A DNA stretch of 64,000 nucleotides from Rosistilla oblonga (GCF_007751715.1 NZ_CP036292.1:3038001-3102000), one strand, 5' to 3'; shown: positions 42,571 through 51,870, counted from the first letter of the stretch. The notes: a model not told the origin generated them from the sequence alone. Numbers and translations: made by a program.

Positions 42571-42789
42571 ATGAGCCAAGAATTTCAGAAGAACCAATCC
42601 GTCCAATGGAACTTCGGTACCGGTGTGGGCAAGGGGAAGATCAAAGACGCGTTCAAAAGCAAAGTCACGCGAACCATTAAGGGGAGTGAAGTGACTCGCA
42701 ATGCAACGGAAGAGGAACCGGCCTACCTGATCGAACAAGACGATGGCGACGAGGTGCTGAAGAGCCAAAGCGAGTTAACGCAGGATTAG
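42571..42789 (+). CDS. DUF2945-like (HVA1/TUDOR) small protein
   Basis: 72 residues from the ATG at 42571 (GGGAGCAAGAAG upstream). VQWNFGTGVGKGKIKDAF, followed by EEPAYLIEQDDGDEVLKSQS, is the pattern of the 'hypervirulence associated protein, TUDOR' domain: a small beta-barrel with an N-terminal W-x(2)-G-x-G loop. Bacterial members are cytoplasmic and uncharacterised. It precedes the radical SAM repair gene by about 100 bp on the same strand. Confidence 0.82.
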   Translation: MSQEFQKNQSVQWNFGTGVGKGKIKDAFKSKVTRTIKGSEVTRNATEEEPAYLIEQDDGDEVLKSQSELTQD

Positions 42790-42886
42790 TTTTGCGGTTC
42801 TATCCGTCTGTCGATTTGCGTGAGTTTCATGCTGTTTGGGACTTGTTGCGAAAACGACCACGGCGATCAATGACCTGGAATATTGA

Positions 42887-44140
42887 ATGGATGTACGAGA
42901 CAAACTGACGGTTCTGGCCGACGCTGCAAAGTACGATGCGTCGTGCGCCAGCAGCGGTTCCAAAACGACGCGACCGGGCAGCACGATCGGCAGCACCGAG
43001 GGGATGGGGATCTGTCACAGCTACACGCCCGATGGACGCTGTGTCTCGCTGTTGAAAATCCTGCTGACCAACTACTGCATCTATGACTGCCAGTACTGCG
43101 TCAATCGCATCTCCAGCGACACCCCGCGGGCTCGGTTCACTGTCGATGAAGTCGTGTCGCTGACGATGGAGTTCTACAAACGCAACTACATCGAAGGACT
43201 GTTCCTCAGCTCCGGGATCATCCAAACCTCCGACTACACGATGGAGCAATTGATCTCGGTCGCCAAAAAGCTACGAACGGAACAACGTTACGGCGGATAC
43301 ATCCATTTGAAGACGATCCCGAACGCGTCGCAGTCGCTGATCGAGGAAGCCGGTCTGTGGGCGGATCGGTTGAGCGTCAACATCGAACTGCCGACTGAAG
43401 GCGATCTGTATAAGTTAGCTCCCGAAAAAAGGAAGCCCCAAATCGAAGGTGCGATGGCGGGCATCCGCGACAAGATCGACGAGACCAAGCAAGAACAAAA
43501 GGCTGGATTCAAACCGCCGCGATTTACGCCCGCCGGCCAGAGCACTCAGATGATCGTCGGCGCGACCGACACGCCCGATGTCGAAGTCCTCAAGACCGCA
43601 TCGCAACTCTACAGTTTGCAGAACTTGCGCCGCGTTTATTATTCCGCCTACAGTCCCATCCCGCATGCCGACGCGCGCCTGCCCGGTCAATCGCCACCTC
43701 TGGTTCGCGAGCATCGCCTGTACCAAGCCGATTGGCTGATCCGTTTCTACGGATTCGACGCCAACGAAATCGTGGCCGAAGCGGATCAGAATCTCTCGCT
43801 GGACATCGATCCCAAACTGGCTTGGGCTCTGGCTAATCGGCACTACTTTCCAGTCGACGTGAACAAGTCCAGCCGGGAAGAGCTGCTGCGAGTTCCGGGG
43901 ATTGGTGCGAGGAACGTCAAACGCATCTTGAACATCCGTCGCTTTCAGTCGCTCGCCAGCGGCGACATGAAGAAGTTGCGAGTCGCCTGGAATCGCGCCA
44001 AGTTCTTCGTCTTGACCGCCGATCACAACCCCGCGTTGTTGAATCTGGACAAACTGGATTTGCGTTCAAAAGCGAAGCCGAAGACAAAACAGTTGCTGCT
44101 GTTCGATGCCGCAAGTTCTGCTCTCTCCGGAGAAGTCTAG
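42887..44140 (+). CDS. Putative DNA modification/repair radical SAM protein (UDG-linked)
   Basis: 417 residues. The radical SAM cluster motif is C64-x3-C68-x2-C71 (NYCIYDCQYC), followed by VNRISSDTPRARF and the glycine-rich FLSSGI. The C-terminus has a helix-hairpin-helix (SSREELLRVPGIGARNVKRI), a DNA-binding element. This architecture is the radical SAM partner that typically sits beside a DUF4130-uracil glycosylase fusion, and that fusion follows directly 71 bp downstream. It would bind a 4Fe-4S cluster and SAM; the reaction on DNA is not established. Confidence 0.92.
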   Translation: MDVRDKLTVLADAAKYDASCASSGSKTTRPGSTIGSTEGMGICHSYTPDGRCVSLLKILLTNYCIYDCQYCVNRISSDTPRARFTVDEVVSLTMEFYKRNYIEGLFLSSGIIQTSDYTMEQLISVAKKLRTEQRYGGYIHLKTIPNASQSLIEEAGLWADRLSVNIELPTEGDLYKLAPEKRKPQIEGAMAGIRDKIDETKQEQKAGFKPPRFTPAGQSTQMIVGATDTPDVEVLKTASQLYSLQNLRRVYYSAYSPIPHADARLPGQSPPLVREHRLYQADWLIRFYGFDANEIVAEADQNLSLDIDPKLAWALANRHYFPVDVNKSSREELLRVPGIGARNVKRILNIRRFQSLASGDMKKLRVAWNRAKFFVLTADHNPALLNLDKLDLRSKAKPKTKQLLLFDAASSALSGEV

Positions 44141-44211
44141 CTACAGAGCGGCCGCATTCCATCGGCCCCAAACAAGATGCCTCACGCCGCGTCCCGCTGA
44201 AAGTTCCCCTT

Positions 44212-45615
44212 ATGCAATCCATCCACGTCGAAACATTTGACGACTGGCGCGACGCAGCGCGACGTCTATTGGCGTCGGGCGTTTCACCGACCGACGTGCA
44301 ATGGATCGGGGGTGCAGAGCGATCTCTTTTCGATGATGCGCCATCGCCAACCGCTGCGGGTCTCGGTGGAGAAGGCACAACGCCAAGTGTTCCGAAAGCG
44401 TTTTTAGAGCTCGCCCGATACGTCGCCTGCCATCGCGAATCGGGCCGCTGGTCGCTGCTGTATCGAATGTTGTGGCGGCTGACACACGGCGAGCCGCATC
44501 TGCTGCAGGTGACCACCGACGACGATGTCCATCAATTGACGCTGATGCGTAAGGGGGTGTCGCGCGACATCCACAAGATGAAAGCCTTTGTGCGGTTTCG
44601 CAAACTCGAGACCGGCGGCGCGGAGGAGCAGTTTATTGCTTGGCACCGTCCCGACCATCGGATCGTTCGTTTGGCCGCACCGTTTTTTGCACGTCGTTTC
44701 AGCGGCATGCATTGGTCGATCCTAACACCTGACGAATCGGTGACTTGGGATCAGACTTCGTTGCACTACGGACATGGAGTCCCTGTATCGGAAGCTCCCG
44801 ACGAAGATGCGTTGGAAGATCTGTGGAAGGCCTATTACGCATCGATCTTCAATCCGGCACGCGTGAAGGTCGCCGCGATGAAGCGTGAGATGCCCGTGCG
44901 ACACTGGCCCACGCTGCCCGAAGCAACGCTGATCGACGACCTGTTGCGACAGGCACCTGCCCGTGCCGACGCGATGATTCAAACCAACGAAGGCTTTGCC
45001 GAAACGGCGGCCCACTTCATGCCCGAGCATGGCGACTTGGTGTCGCTGCGCCTTGCGGCCGCCACCTGCCGTGCCTGTTCGTTGCACCAGTGTGCCACGC
45101 AAACGGTCTTCGGCGAAGGTTCGCCGTTGGCTCGCATCGTGTTGGTCGGAGAGCAACCAGGCGACCGCGAGGATATCGAGGGGCATCCGTTTGTCGGCCC
45201 GGCAGGCAAGCTGCTCGACGAAGCGTTGGAACACGCGGGGATCGATCGCCGCGACGTCTACATCACCAACGTCGTCAAACATTTCAAATTTAGGGAAACC
45301 GAGACTCCGCGCGGCAAGCGGCGTTTGCATCAGAAACCGGATTCGCGAGAGATCTACGCCTGTCGGCCTTGGTTGGAGGCGGAGCTTGCCGCGATCGGTC
45401 CGCAGGTGGTTGTTTGTCTGGGAGCAACCGCGGCCCAACCGTTGTTTGGTCGCGACTTTGGAATCACAAAGGATCGAGGAAAGGTGATGCGAACCGATTG
45501 GTGCGACAGCACGATCGCAACTTGGCATCCGGCAGCGATTCTGCGGATGCAAGATGCGGTGCGACAAGCGCAGATGCGGACGCAGCTTGTCGACGACCTG
45601 GCATCGGTTAAGTAG
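44212..45615 (+). CDS. DUF4130-type domain fused to UdgX-like uracil-DNA binding domain
   Basis: 467 residues. The N-terminal half (FLELARYVACHRESGRW, RLTHGEPHLLQ, VSRDIHKMKAFVRFRKLE, WHRPDHRIVRLAAPFFARRF) is the TIGR03915/DUF4130 domain. The C-terminal half is a family-4/UdgX uracil-DNA glycosylase fold: four Cys for an Fe-S cluster (CRAC, CAT..., and two later), motif A VGEQPGDREDIEGHPFVGPA, YITNVVKHFKF, GKRRLHQKP and the C-terminal ATWHPAAILR. The KRRLH loop matches the KRRIH loop whose His bonds covalently to abasic DNA in UdgX. It pairs with the radical SAM gene just upstream. Confidence 0.92.
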   Translation: MQSIHVETFDDWRDAARRLLASGVSPTDVQWIGGAERSLFDDAPSPTAAGLGGEGTTPSVPKAFLELARYVACHRESGRWSLLYRMLWRLTHGEPHLLQVTTDDDVHQLTLMRKGVSRDIHKMKAFVRFRKLETGGAEEQFIAWHRPDHRIVRLAAPFFARRFSGMHWSILTPDESVTWDQTSLHYGHGVPVSEAPDEDALEDLWKAYYASIFNPARVKVAAMKREMPVRHWPTLPEATLIDDLLRQAPARADAMIQTNEGFAETAAHFMPEHGDLVSLRLAAATCRACSLHQCATQTVFGEGSPLARIVLVGEQPGDREDIEGHPFVGPAGKLLDEALEHAGIDRRDVYITNVVKHFKFRETETPRGKRRLHQKPDSREIYACRPWLEAELAAIGPQVVVCLGATAAQPLFGRDFGITKDRGKVMRTDWCDSTIATWHPAAILRMQDAVRQAQMRTQLVDDLASVK

Positions 45616-45694
45616 CGGGTCGATGGAGGAACTGGTTTGCGCGCGACTCGGGGGGAGTTCGCCTGAAGGCTCGACTCCAGCACTTGCACCGGGA

Positions 45695-46285
45695 TTAGAG
45701 ATACGCCTCGATCGCTTCGGCGAGCGCTTCGGCAATCGAGTCTTTGTAACGCGCGTCTTTTAGCCTTCGTTCATCCGATTCGGCGTTCGTCTTTCCGGGG
45801 CCGGTGATGAAGCTGATTTCCACCAAACAACGAGCCGTTTTGGCGACGTGATTCTGTGGATTCAAAACGCCCAGCCGTCGCTCATCTTTGATTCCGCGAT
45901 CCCGATAGCCAGTGGCACCGACTGTCGCTTTCTGAACTAGATTGGCCAACACGTACGACCTTTCTGGCGGCCGGGTGCCTGGCCAGACAAGTGTTTCGGT
46001 TCCCTGCACGCTTGGATTGGAAAAGCCGTTGAAGTGGATCGAAAGAAAGACATCCGCCGCTGCGTCTCGAGCAACGTGAGCTCGCGCGGCAATCCCGACG
46101 TTCACGTCGGTCTGTCGAGTCATCCGCACGTCGTGCATCGCCGACAGGATTCGCTGCACCCGTTTGGCGATGTCCAAGGTGAGCTCTTTCTCGAGCGTCC
46201 CCTCCGGCGCCGTCGCATTGTTCGGGGATGATCCGCCTACTTTTGTGTCACCTCCGTGCCCAGCGTCGATCACGATGATCGCCAT
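45695..46285 (-). CDS. N-acetylmuramoyl-L-alanine amidase (Amidase_3)
   Basis: 196 residues. Zinc ligands and catalytic Glu are visible: VIDAGHGGDTK, LEKELTLDIAKRV, FLSIHFNGFSN and CLVEISFITGP. It cleaves the bond between N-acetylmuramic acid and L-alanine of peptidoglycan. No signal peptide or wall-binding domain is visible, so it may be cytoplasmic, exported another way, or act on a substrate other than wall peptidoglycan. It is short, a catalytic domain only. Confidence 0.92.
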   Translation of the reverse strand: MAIIVIDAGHGGDTKVGGSSPNNATAPEGTLEKELTLDIAKRVQRILSAMHDVRMTRQTDVNVGIAARAHVARDAAADVFLSIHFNGFSNPSVQGTETLVWPGTRPPERSYVLANLVQKATVGATGYRDRGIKDERRLGVLNPQNHVAKTARCLVEISFITGPGKTNAESDERRLKDARYKDSIAEALAEAIEAYL

Positions 46286-46371
46286 AACTTCTTGCCTTGT
46301 TTTGTGCGGTTACATGCTGTCGGACACTTCCGTCATGGCCGGGTGGCGTCCGGATCGGGCCGGTGGAGCAA

Positions 46372-46671
46372 TCAAAGATTTCCGTCGGTTACGCTGTCGA
46401 TTTTATCCTGCATCGTTTGGTCGCGGTCGGTGCGCGTTCCGACCTTGATGCTTGTCGTGATGCGCGGCGCTCCCATCGCATGAACACGCTCGTGGCAACG
46501 CTTGATCGCGGCAAAGACATCGTCCCAGTCACCCTCAATATTTGTGCCGTAGGCGTGAAGCTGGTGCTCCAAACCGGCTTCTTGCAATAGCTTCTGGCAT
46601 TCGGCTACGTACTTGCTGACCGAAACGCCAACTCCCATCGGAACGACGCACAAATCGACGATTACTTTCAT
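46372..46671 (-). CDS. MTH1187-family thiamine-binding protein
   Basis: 99 residues from the ATG at 46671; the frame runs upstream to 47010 without family similarity. MKVIVDLCVVPMGVGVSVSK, QLHAYGTNIEGDWDDVFAAI and APRITTSIKVGTRTD are the PF01910 pattern, a ferredoxin-like fold that binds thiamine or related ligands. It is probably cytoplasmic. A thiamine gene (thiD) lies 15 kb away, so there is no operon link. Confidence 0.9.
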   Translation of the reverse strand: MKVIVDLCVVPMGVGVSVSKYVAECQKLLQEAGLEHQLHAYGTNIEGDWDDVFAAIKRCHERVHAMGAPRITTSIKVGTRTDRDQTMQDKIDSVTDGNL

Positions 46672-47187
46672 TTCAATTGATTCCCCAAGGCACCGGCCTT
46701 GTCTTCGGTATTCAAGTTGGATCGTCCGCATCCGGCTGGTTTCGACGGCAAGCACGTCTGCGGATCGGATCATCGCAACCCAACGGTAGGCGAGATCGTG
46801 AGCGTAGGCAAAAAATGGTCCCCCGTCTTCCCGTGTAACTGGAGGGCGATCGCTGTGCAAGAGGTCTCGCCGGTTGATGGCTTCTTTGCCGCGCGTGCAG
46901 GAAGAGGAGCGATGTCGAGCACCAAGGCGGTTCATTGTTTCGATTTCGGCTGATTTGCGTAAACACAAGCGAACACCTAACAGCGTTGACCGATCGCACA
47001 GGTTTTGCATTCGGCTTCCGTATTTGTGATATGTTAATTCGCTTCAGCGGGCTGTCTGCAATGGTTCCGTAGCGTCCGCCTGAAGAACGAATGATCCGCC
47101 ACTGGGAAAGAACGACGAGGTTCCAGGCATCGCAAGCATGCGAGCGGCGGTTCAGGGTGGAAAACCAGAGCACTCGTAAATAAATGG
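46672..47187. other. Intergenic, about 500 bp, no gene seen
   Basis: Open frames here lack family patterns. It is the shared upstream region of the divergent thiamine-binding and propeller genes; no promoter was assigned with confidence. Confidence 0.45.
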
Positions 47188-48138
47188 ATGATAACAATGA
47201 TGAAGTCCGCAGCACTATTGGCCGCTCTGGTCGCCTTCCTCTCCTCTTCAACCGATGCGAGCGATCAGGAAACTACGCACAGTTTCTTGGCATGTGGGCA
47301 AAAGACTTACATCATGGACGACGACGGCAAGGTCAGCTGGACGTATCCAGCATCCACTCGCGACGGCTATGTGCTTCGCGACGGTACTGTCGTTCTGACG
47401 CTAAGCAAATCGAAGCGTTATCGCGGCGGAGCGGTTGTCAAAATTGCTCCCGACAAAACCGAAACGCTCCTTTGGGAAGGGACACAAACGGAAGTCAACA
47501 GCGCCCAGCCAACTCCTGAGGGGAATTTTGTCATCACCGAGGCGGGCGACAAACCACGCCTGCTCGAAATCGATTCGGAGGGTGAGATTGTTTTAGAGTT
47601 TCCGTTGGCGTGTCAAATGAAGAACCATCACATGCAGACGCGGATGGCTCGTAAGCTCGCCGATGGAACTTTCCTAGCACCGCATCTGTTGGACTTTGCC
47701 GTCTTCCACTATGGCAATGATGGTGAAGTCCTAAACAAGCTGGACACGACCGTGCCCGGTGATACCGAACACAAGATCCACAGCTGGCCGTTCACCGCGA
47801 TCCGGCACGGCGACGGACACACTCTTGTATGCTGCACAAACGGCAATCGAGTCGTCGATTTCGACAGCGACGGCAAGATCGTTTGGACTCTGACCAACGA
47901 TGATCTGCCGGGCGCCTGGCTTCAAGATCCCTGCGGCTCTCAGGTGTTGCCTAGCGGCAATATCGTCATCACCAGCTACGCCGCCGGACGCAAAGATCCA
48001 AACGCCCCGAAGCTGTTCGAAGTGACACGCGACAAGAAAGTCGTCTGGAAATACGTCGACGGGCAAAAGCCCGGAATCCATCATTTTCAATTGCTCACCA
48101 CCAATGGCAAGCAGCTGCAAGGGCCTGTGCTTAAGTGA
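47188..48138 (+). CDS. Secreted PQQ-like beta-propeller protein
   Basis: 316 residues with a signal peptide (MMKSAALLAALVAFLSSSTDA; ATGs at 47188, 47197 and 47200 are all possible). Repeated blades carry the pattern 'DGKVSWTYP', 'LRDGTVVLTLSKS', 'EGNFVITEAGD', 'DSEGEIVLEFPL', 'DFDSDGKIVWTLT' and 'KLFEVTRDKKVVWKY', as in aryl-sulfotransferase/PQQ-like propellers. No PQQ-dehydrogenase catalytic motif is evident. Extracytoplasmic and probably a binding or structural protein. Confidence 0.78.
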   Translation: MITMMKSAALLAALVAFLSSSTDASDQETTHSFLACGQKTYIMDDDGKVSWTYPASTRDGYVLRDGTVVLTLSKSKRYRGGAVVKIAPDKTETLLWEGTQTEVNSAQPTPEGNFVITEAGDKPRLLEIDSEGEIVLEFPLACQMKNHHMQTRMARKLADGTFLAPHLLDFAVFHYGNDGEVLNKLDTTVPGDTEHKIHSWPFTAIRHGDGHTLVCCTNGNRVVDFDSDGKIVWTLTNDDLPGAWLQDPCGSQVLPSGNIVITSYAAGRKDPNAPKLFEVTRDKKVVWKYVDGQKPGIHHFQLLTTNGKQLQGPVLK

Positions 48139-48315
48139 ACGAATGACTGGCGAAGATGTATTTATCCTAGCCCAGGGCAAAGCGTTGCAAGCCCGGCGAG
48201 CGAAGCGCGGGCCTGCGGGAGCTCATCCGCCGATTACGTCGGCTAATCACCATCGTTTCGCTCGCGAATAACGCAAAGTTACGCGAAACAACGACAGGCA
48301 AAGTCTCATCCTGTC

Positions 48316-49170
48316 TTAGATCGATGTCGTCGCACGCTGCGTTGCTGCGGCGATCTCTTGCTCGATCGCGTCGAGAGGATTTAGGGGGCGAAGTGGTTCG
48401 TCGTACGGAGTGACTCGATTGGTTTGCGGATCCCAGTGAACTGGTCCGTAGCGGGCGGGAGCGGGGTGACCGCTGAGGATGTTTCCCATCGCATCGCCTT
48501 GGTTGTAATGCCAGAATTCGAACGGGAAGTGCATGAAGCCGTGAGCTTCCATGATTGCGGTGATCTCTAATCGGTTCTGCAGATCAGCGGCCTCGATAAA
48601 CGGCGACCGCATCGGCGTTCGCTCGCTCATCTCCAGGTAAGGATTGCCACGCCAAACCTCGCTGCCGTCGTCGCGGCGGAAGACCGAGATATCAACAGCC
48701 GATCCCGACATGTGCGTCCCGATTTTAGGAATGTTGGCGATCAGTACCGTCGCCCGGCGAAAGACAAGGTCCGTCGGAGGCAGCTGGCCGTCGTTTTCCC
48801 AGATGCACTTCTTCAGGATCGCATCAAACAACTCCGGCTTGCGGACCAACTGACTCTGCATGTCCTGGGATCGATAGCCGTCTTCGATCTTCAAAATCCA
48901 GCCGCGATCGTTCATCGCACGACCGATGTCCAGCAGTTTGTTGACCAACCCTTCGCGGATGAAGAAGACACGCTCGAGTTCGCCAGCGATCTTCGATTCG
49001 GAGAACTGCATCTCGATACCAGCTCGTTCTGCCGCATCGGGCAGCGACGCGAAGCCCTCGCAACATTCGTGAACCTCGAAGGGGATGATCTGTTGGATCA
49101 GGTCGTAGCCCAGCTGCATTTGCTGAGCCCAATAGTCACGTCGCGAAGCGGTGTCCGAAGTTGTCTTCAA
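48316..49170 (-). CDS. M15-family (VanX/D-Ala-D-Ala dipeptidase-like) peptidase
   Basis: 284 residues from a TTG at 49170. Zinc and catalytic residues appear as KIGTHMSGSAVDISVF (His and Asp of the SxHxxGxAxD pattern) and FPFEFWHYNQGD (catalytic Glu, ligand His), with the substrate Arg in IEDGYRSQDMQ. Longer than VanX (about 200), with an N-terminal helical extension. It may trim D-Ala-D-Ala or act on other wall peptides. No signal peptide, so it could recycle peptides in the cytoplasm. Confidence 0.82.
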   Translation of the reverse strand: MKTTSDTASRRDYWAQQMQLGYDLIQQIIPFEVHECCEGFASLPDAAERAGIEMQFSESKIAGELERVFFIREGLVNKLLDIGRAMNDRGWILKIEDGYRSQDMQSQLVRKPELFDAILKKCIWENDGQLPPTDLVFRRATVLIANIPKIGTHMSGSAVDISVFRRDDGSEVWRGNPYLEMSERTPMRSPFIEAADLQNRLEITAIMEAHGFMHFPFEFWHYNQGDAMGNILSGHPAPARYGPVHWDPQTNRVTPYDEPLRPLNPLDAIEQEIAAATQRATTSI

Positions 49171-49242
49171 TGGATCAATCCGTGATGTCGATTGGAGTTG
49201 TGGTGTCGTGAATGTTGGCCGTTGTACGGCTAAACGATGGTG

Positions 49243-50910
49243 TTACGGCGATACCGTGTTAGCAAGCTGCTCGATTTCATCATTTGTCAACGCACGATTG
49301 TAGACTCGTAGATCGCTCATCTTGCCGTTGAAGTAATCGTGCGCGCCGAAGCCGATCTGCAGCGGGCGGTCGTTTGAAATGTTGTAATCGTTCTCTTTAT
49401 AAACAGCCGACGTTGCAACTTGTTTGCCGTTGACATGCAGCCGCAATTGCTTCCCGTCGCGTACCGCGGCCAAATGCACCCAACCGCTTGGCAAGGCATG
49501 ATCGTAGCTGACGTTGCGGCCGATCTCGATCGAATGTACACGCCCCGAAGGCAACGTCCCGGCGAACAACCGGCCTTGGAATACGGCCATCGTCCACGTG
49601 CGGCGGTAGCGGACATCGGGTGTGTGATCCAGGCGTCCGACTTGCGTCCAATCTGGTTCGTCGAATCGATAGACTTCGGCCAGAGGCAAGGTGCCGCCAT
49701 ACATCTTGCCGTTGTAGACCATCAGCGGCATCGTCTCCAACTCTTCGCCCAGCTGCCCCGCAGGAAGCCAGTTCTTGCCGCCGCCCCAACGGAAGACTTT
49801 AGCGTTGGGCCACTCGCTGACATACAAATCGCCACGGTGCGTTGCAAAGCCATACGTTTGATTGGCACCTTCCAAAATGCCGAGGTGTTCCCATCGCTCG
49901 CCATCGTAACGATAGACGGCTCCTTCGTCGTATCCGCTGGCGAAGATCGCACCGTTGTAGACCGTCAGCGATTCGACCCGCTTACCATCGGGCGTGCCGC
50001 ACGACGTCCACTCGGTCCCTCCTTCGTAGCGAAAGAAGCCAGCGGGAGCGTACAACGATCCGGCGTAGAGCTGTCCGCGATAGACCACCAAGCCGTTGAT
50101 CGCTTCGGTCTCGGGCAGCGTGCCACAATAGGTCCAACTGTCATCGCCATCGTAGCGATAAACTTTACCGCCAAGGTTGGGGTTCTCCGATTCTTCCAAC
50201 GACGATCCGCCCAAGCGATACTTGCTGACGCCGGCGTACAGCTTGCCGTCATAGACAGCGAACGCCGAGACCGCGTTGCATTTGTCGGGACTTCCACAAT
50301 CGGTCCATGTTTTCCCGTCGTAGCGAAACACGCGTCCCGATTGCGTCGGGCCAGCTTCGCATGTTCCCGCAAACAACTGTCCCTGGTAGACCGCCATTCC
50401 AAAGATCATCACCGCGTTGCCGAGCTGCCCATGATCGGTCCACTGGCCAACTGGTGATCCGTTGTCGATTCCGAAGTGCAGATGGCGATCGTTCGCTTGC
50501 GACGAAGTGACGCCCGAGTAGTTCTGGATGCTGAAGTTGAACCCACGTCGGCTGATCGGATCATATTTACTGACAAGATCGCCCAGCACGTCATCCAATT
50601 CCGCGGCGGTATTCACCCACATGCCGATCGAAAAATCGTTCCCTGCAAGATCGAGCGACGGGCTGTCAGCGACTTCGACATAACTTTTGCGGCCATCAAA
50701 ACCGCCCGCCGTCTCCGCTTTGCCATCGCGTCCGGAGACCTTGAGATCGACGCCACGATTTGTTCCGTGGTTCTCGTGCTCGGAGTGATCAGCAACATCG
50801 CCCGACAGTTTCCAGTGTCCGACAGGTCCCGGCGGATCTGCCAACGCAGAGGCTGTACAAAAGCTGCTCACGCAGAGGATCGCTGGAAACAGTTTCTGTC
50901 GCACAGTCAT
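49243..50910 (-). CDS. Secreted LamG protein with a propeller apparently inserted in the LamG domain
   Basis: 555 residues from the ATG at 50910; AAGGAG nine bases upstream decides this over the TTG at 50928. After the signal peptide comes the first half of a concanavalin-like LamG fold (GPVGHWKLSGDVADHSEHEN, DFSIGMWVNTAAE, residues about 28-150). Then about seven blades of a kelch-like propeller 'vYdGkLYAG..f.RYDG..W..cG' (about 165-440). The second LamG half follows: LPSGWVHLAAVRDGKQLRLH, NISNDRPLQIGFGAHDYFNG and KMSDLRVYNRALTNDEIEQL. Extracellular glycan binding is the best guess. Confidence 0.85.
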   Translation of the reverse strand: MTVRQKLFPAILCVSSFCTASALADPPGPVGHWKLSGDVADHSEHENHGTNRGVDLKVSGRDGKAETAGGFDGRKSYVEVADSPSLDLAGNDFSIGMWVNTAAELDDVLGDLVSKYDPISRRGFNFSIQNYSGVTSSQANDRHLHFGIDNGSPVGQWTDHGQLGNAVMIFGMAVYQGQLFAGTCEAGPTQSGRVFRYDGKTWTDCGSPDKCNAVSAFAVYDGKLYAGVSKYRLGGSSLEESENPNLGGKVYRYDGDDSWTYCGTLPETEAINGLVVYRGQLYAGSLYAPAGFFRYEGGTEWTSCGTPDGKRVESLTVYNGAIFASGYDEGAVYRYDGERWEHLGILEGANQTYGFATHRGDLYVSEWPNAKVFRWGGGKNWLPAGQLGEELETMPLMVYNGKMYGGTLPLAEVYRFDEPDWTQVGRLDHTPDVRYRRTWTMAVFQGRLFAGTLPSGRVHSIEIGRNVSYDHALPSGWVHLAAVRDGKQLRLHVNGKQVATSAVYKENDYNISNDRPLQIGFGAHDYFNGKMSDLRVYNRALTNDEIEQLANTVSP

Positions 50911-51507
50911 CGCAAGATGCTCCTTCAAGGGTAAGTCTCGTTGTCGTCTCGGCTCCGACTATAACCGCTTCGCCCGAAGGATGCGATCAACAACCGCTTT
51001 ACGGTACAGCCATGCGGCAACGGGGATCTATGGAACGCATCAATGTTGGACGGGATGCTTCACGAAATTCAGCAGCCGCAGCATTTGTATGCGATCGATT
51101 CCCTTCGGTGCGCAACACATTCTGCCCTGAATCATTCTGCCCTGAATCATTCTGCCACAAATCATTCTGCCATAACTCATTCTGCCATAACTCATTCTGC
51201 CAAGAAATCAAACGAGAAAGCGTTGGCAGAATGAGGGTGGCAGAATGACTTGCATTCTTGGTTGTGGTCACAATAACGGGCCCGTTTGACAAACATCGCC
51301 AAGCGATCGCGAGGAAACGATGGTTGCAGAAGCGACCATCGGATCCCGGTTCCCTCAAAACAGAGTCCAGCATCATTTGCCTGCTGGGATTGTTTGCCTG
51401 TCCTCTGTTTCGGCTTTCCGAGCTCGAACCGGCGTTTCGGGATCGTTGTTCGCCATCGACGGAACAAGGATCAATTCGAGACCAACAGCGACAGAATCTG
51501 CAGCGGA
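50911..51507. other. Intergenic, mostly repeats
   Basis: 600 bp without a supported gene. The notable content is the 15-bp tandem repeat at 51118-51207 and two inverted GGCAGAATGA copies after it. Confidence 0.5.
51118..51207. repeat. Six-unit 15-bp tandem repeat (CATTCTGCC + 6)
   Basis: Units of exactly 15 bp starting CATTCTGCC, with the last six bases CTGAAT, CTGAAT, ACAAAT, ATAACT, ATAACT and AAGAAA. Inverted GGCAGAATGAG/C copies at 51225 and 51239 can pair with it. Dispersed relatives lie at 58555-58875. Confidence 0.88.
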
Positions 51508-51870
51508 TCACGCGGGTTCGGCGAGTACTTTTCCGGTTCGGGCGTCCACGCGGTGCAGCCGACTCACATCTCCCAATGCCCCATCGACGTATTTTAAAGA
51601 GACTAACCAATACGGATTGTCGGGCACATTCGCCGCCACCATCTCTCGAAGAATTTCAGGATCGTGCACCCCATTCTCACTGTACAGTTTCGCGTAGAAC
51701 TCCTGCTCACGACGAAGCTTCGGCGTATCGATGAAGACAGCCGAGCACTTGGTGCCTGGCGGAACGTTGCCGAAGTGATCGATCACAATCATGATCGCGG
51801 CTTTTTGATCGATTTCTCTGCTCGTCAACTCTCGCTCCTGACGCTCGACAACTGCGCAACTGAAAACCAC
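51508..51870 (-). CDS. Hypothetical protein
   Basis: Up to 120 residues; the likely start is uncertain (the in-frame ATG at 51792 is an alternative). The sequence IVIDHFGNVPPGTKCSAVFI, followed by LVSLKYVDGALGDVSRLHRV and DARTGKVLAEPA, looks like a folded alpha/beta domain. The final part resembles PepSY-like ends ('vdA.TGkvl'). No signal or membrane helix. Function unknown, and it may be the remainder of a longer gene. Confidence 0.45.
   Translation of the reverse strand: MVFSCAVVERQERELTSREIDQKAAIMIVIDHFGNVPPGTKCSAVFIDTPKLRREQEFYAKLYSENGVHDPEILREMVAANVPDNPYWLVSLKYVDGALGDVSRLHRVDARTGKVLAEPA

Noticed and set aside
51118-51207. CRISPR or minisatellite gene coding a pentapeptide repeat protein
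   Set aside because: There are no spacers, and the enclosing open frame (51043-51234) has no start signal or protein-like remainder.
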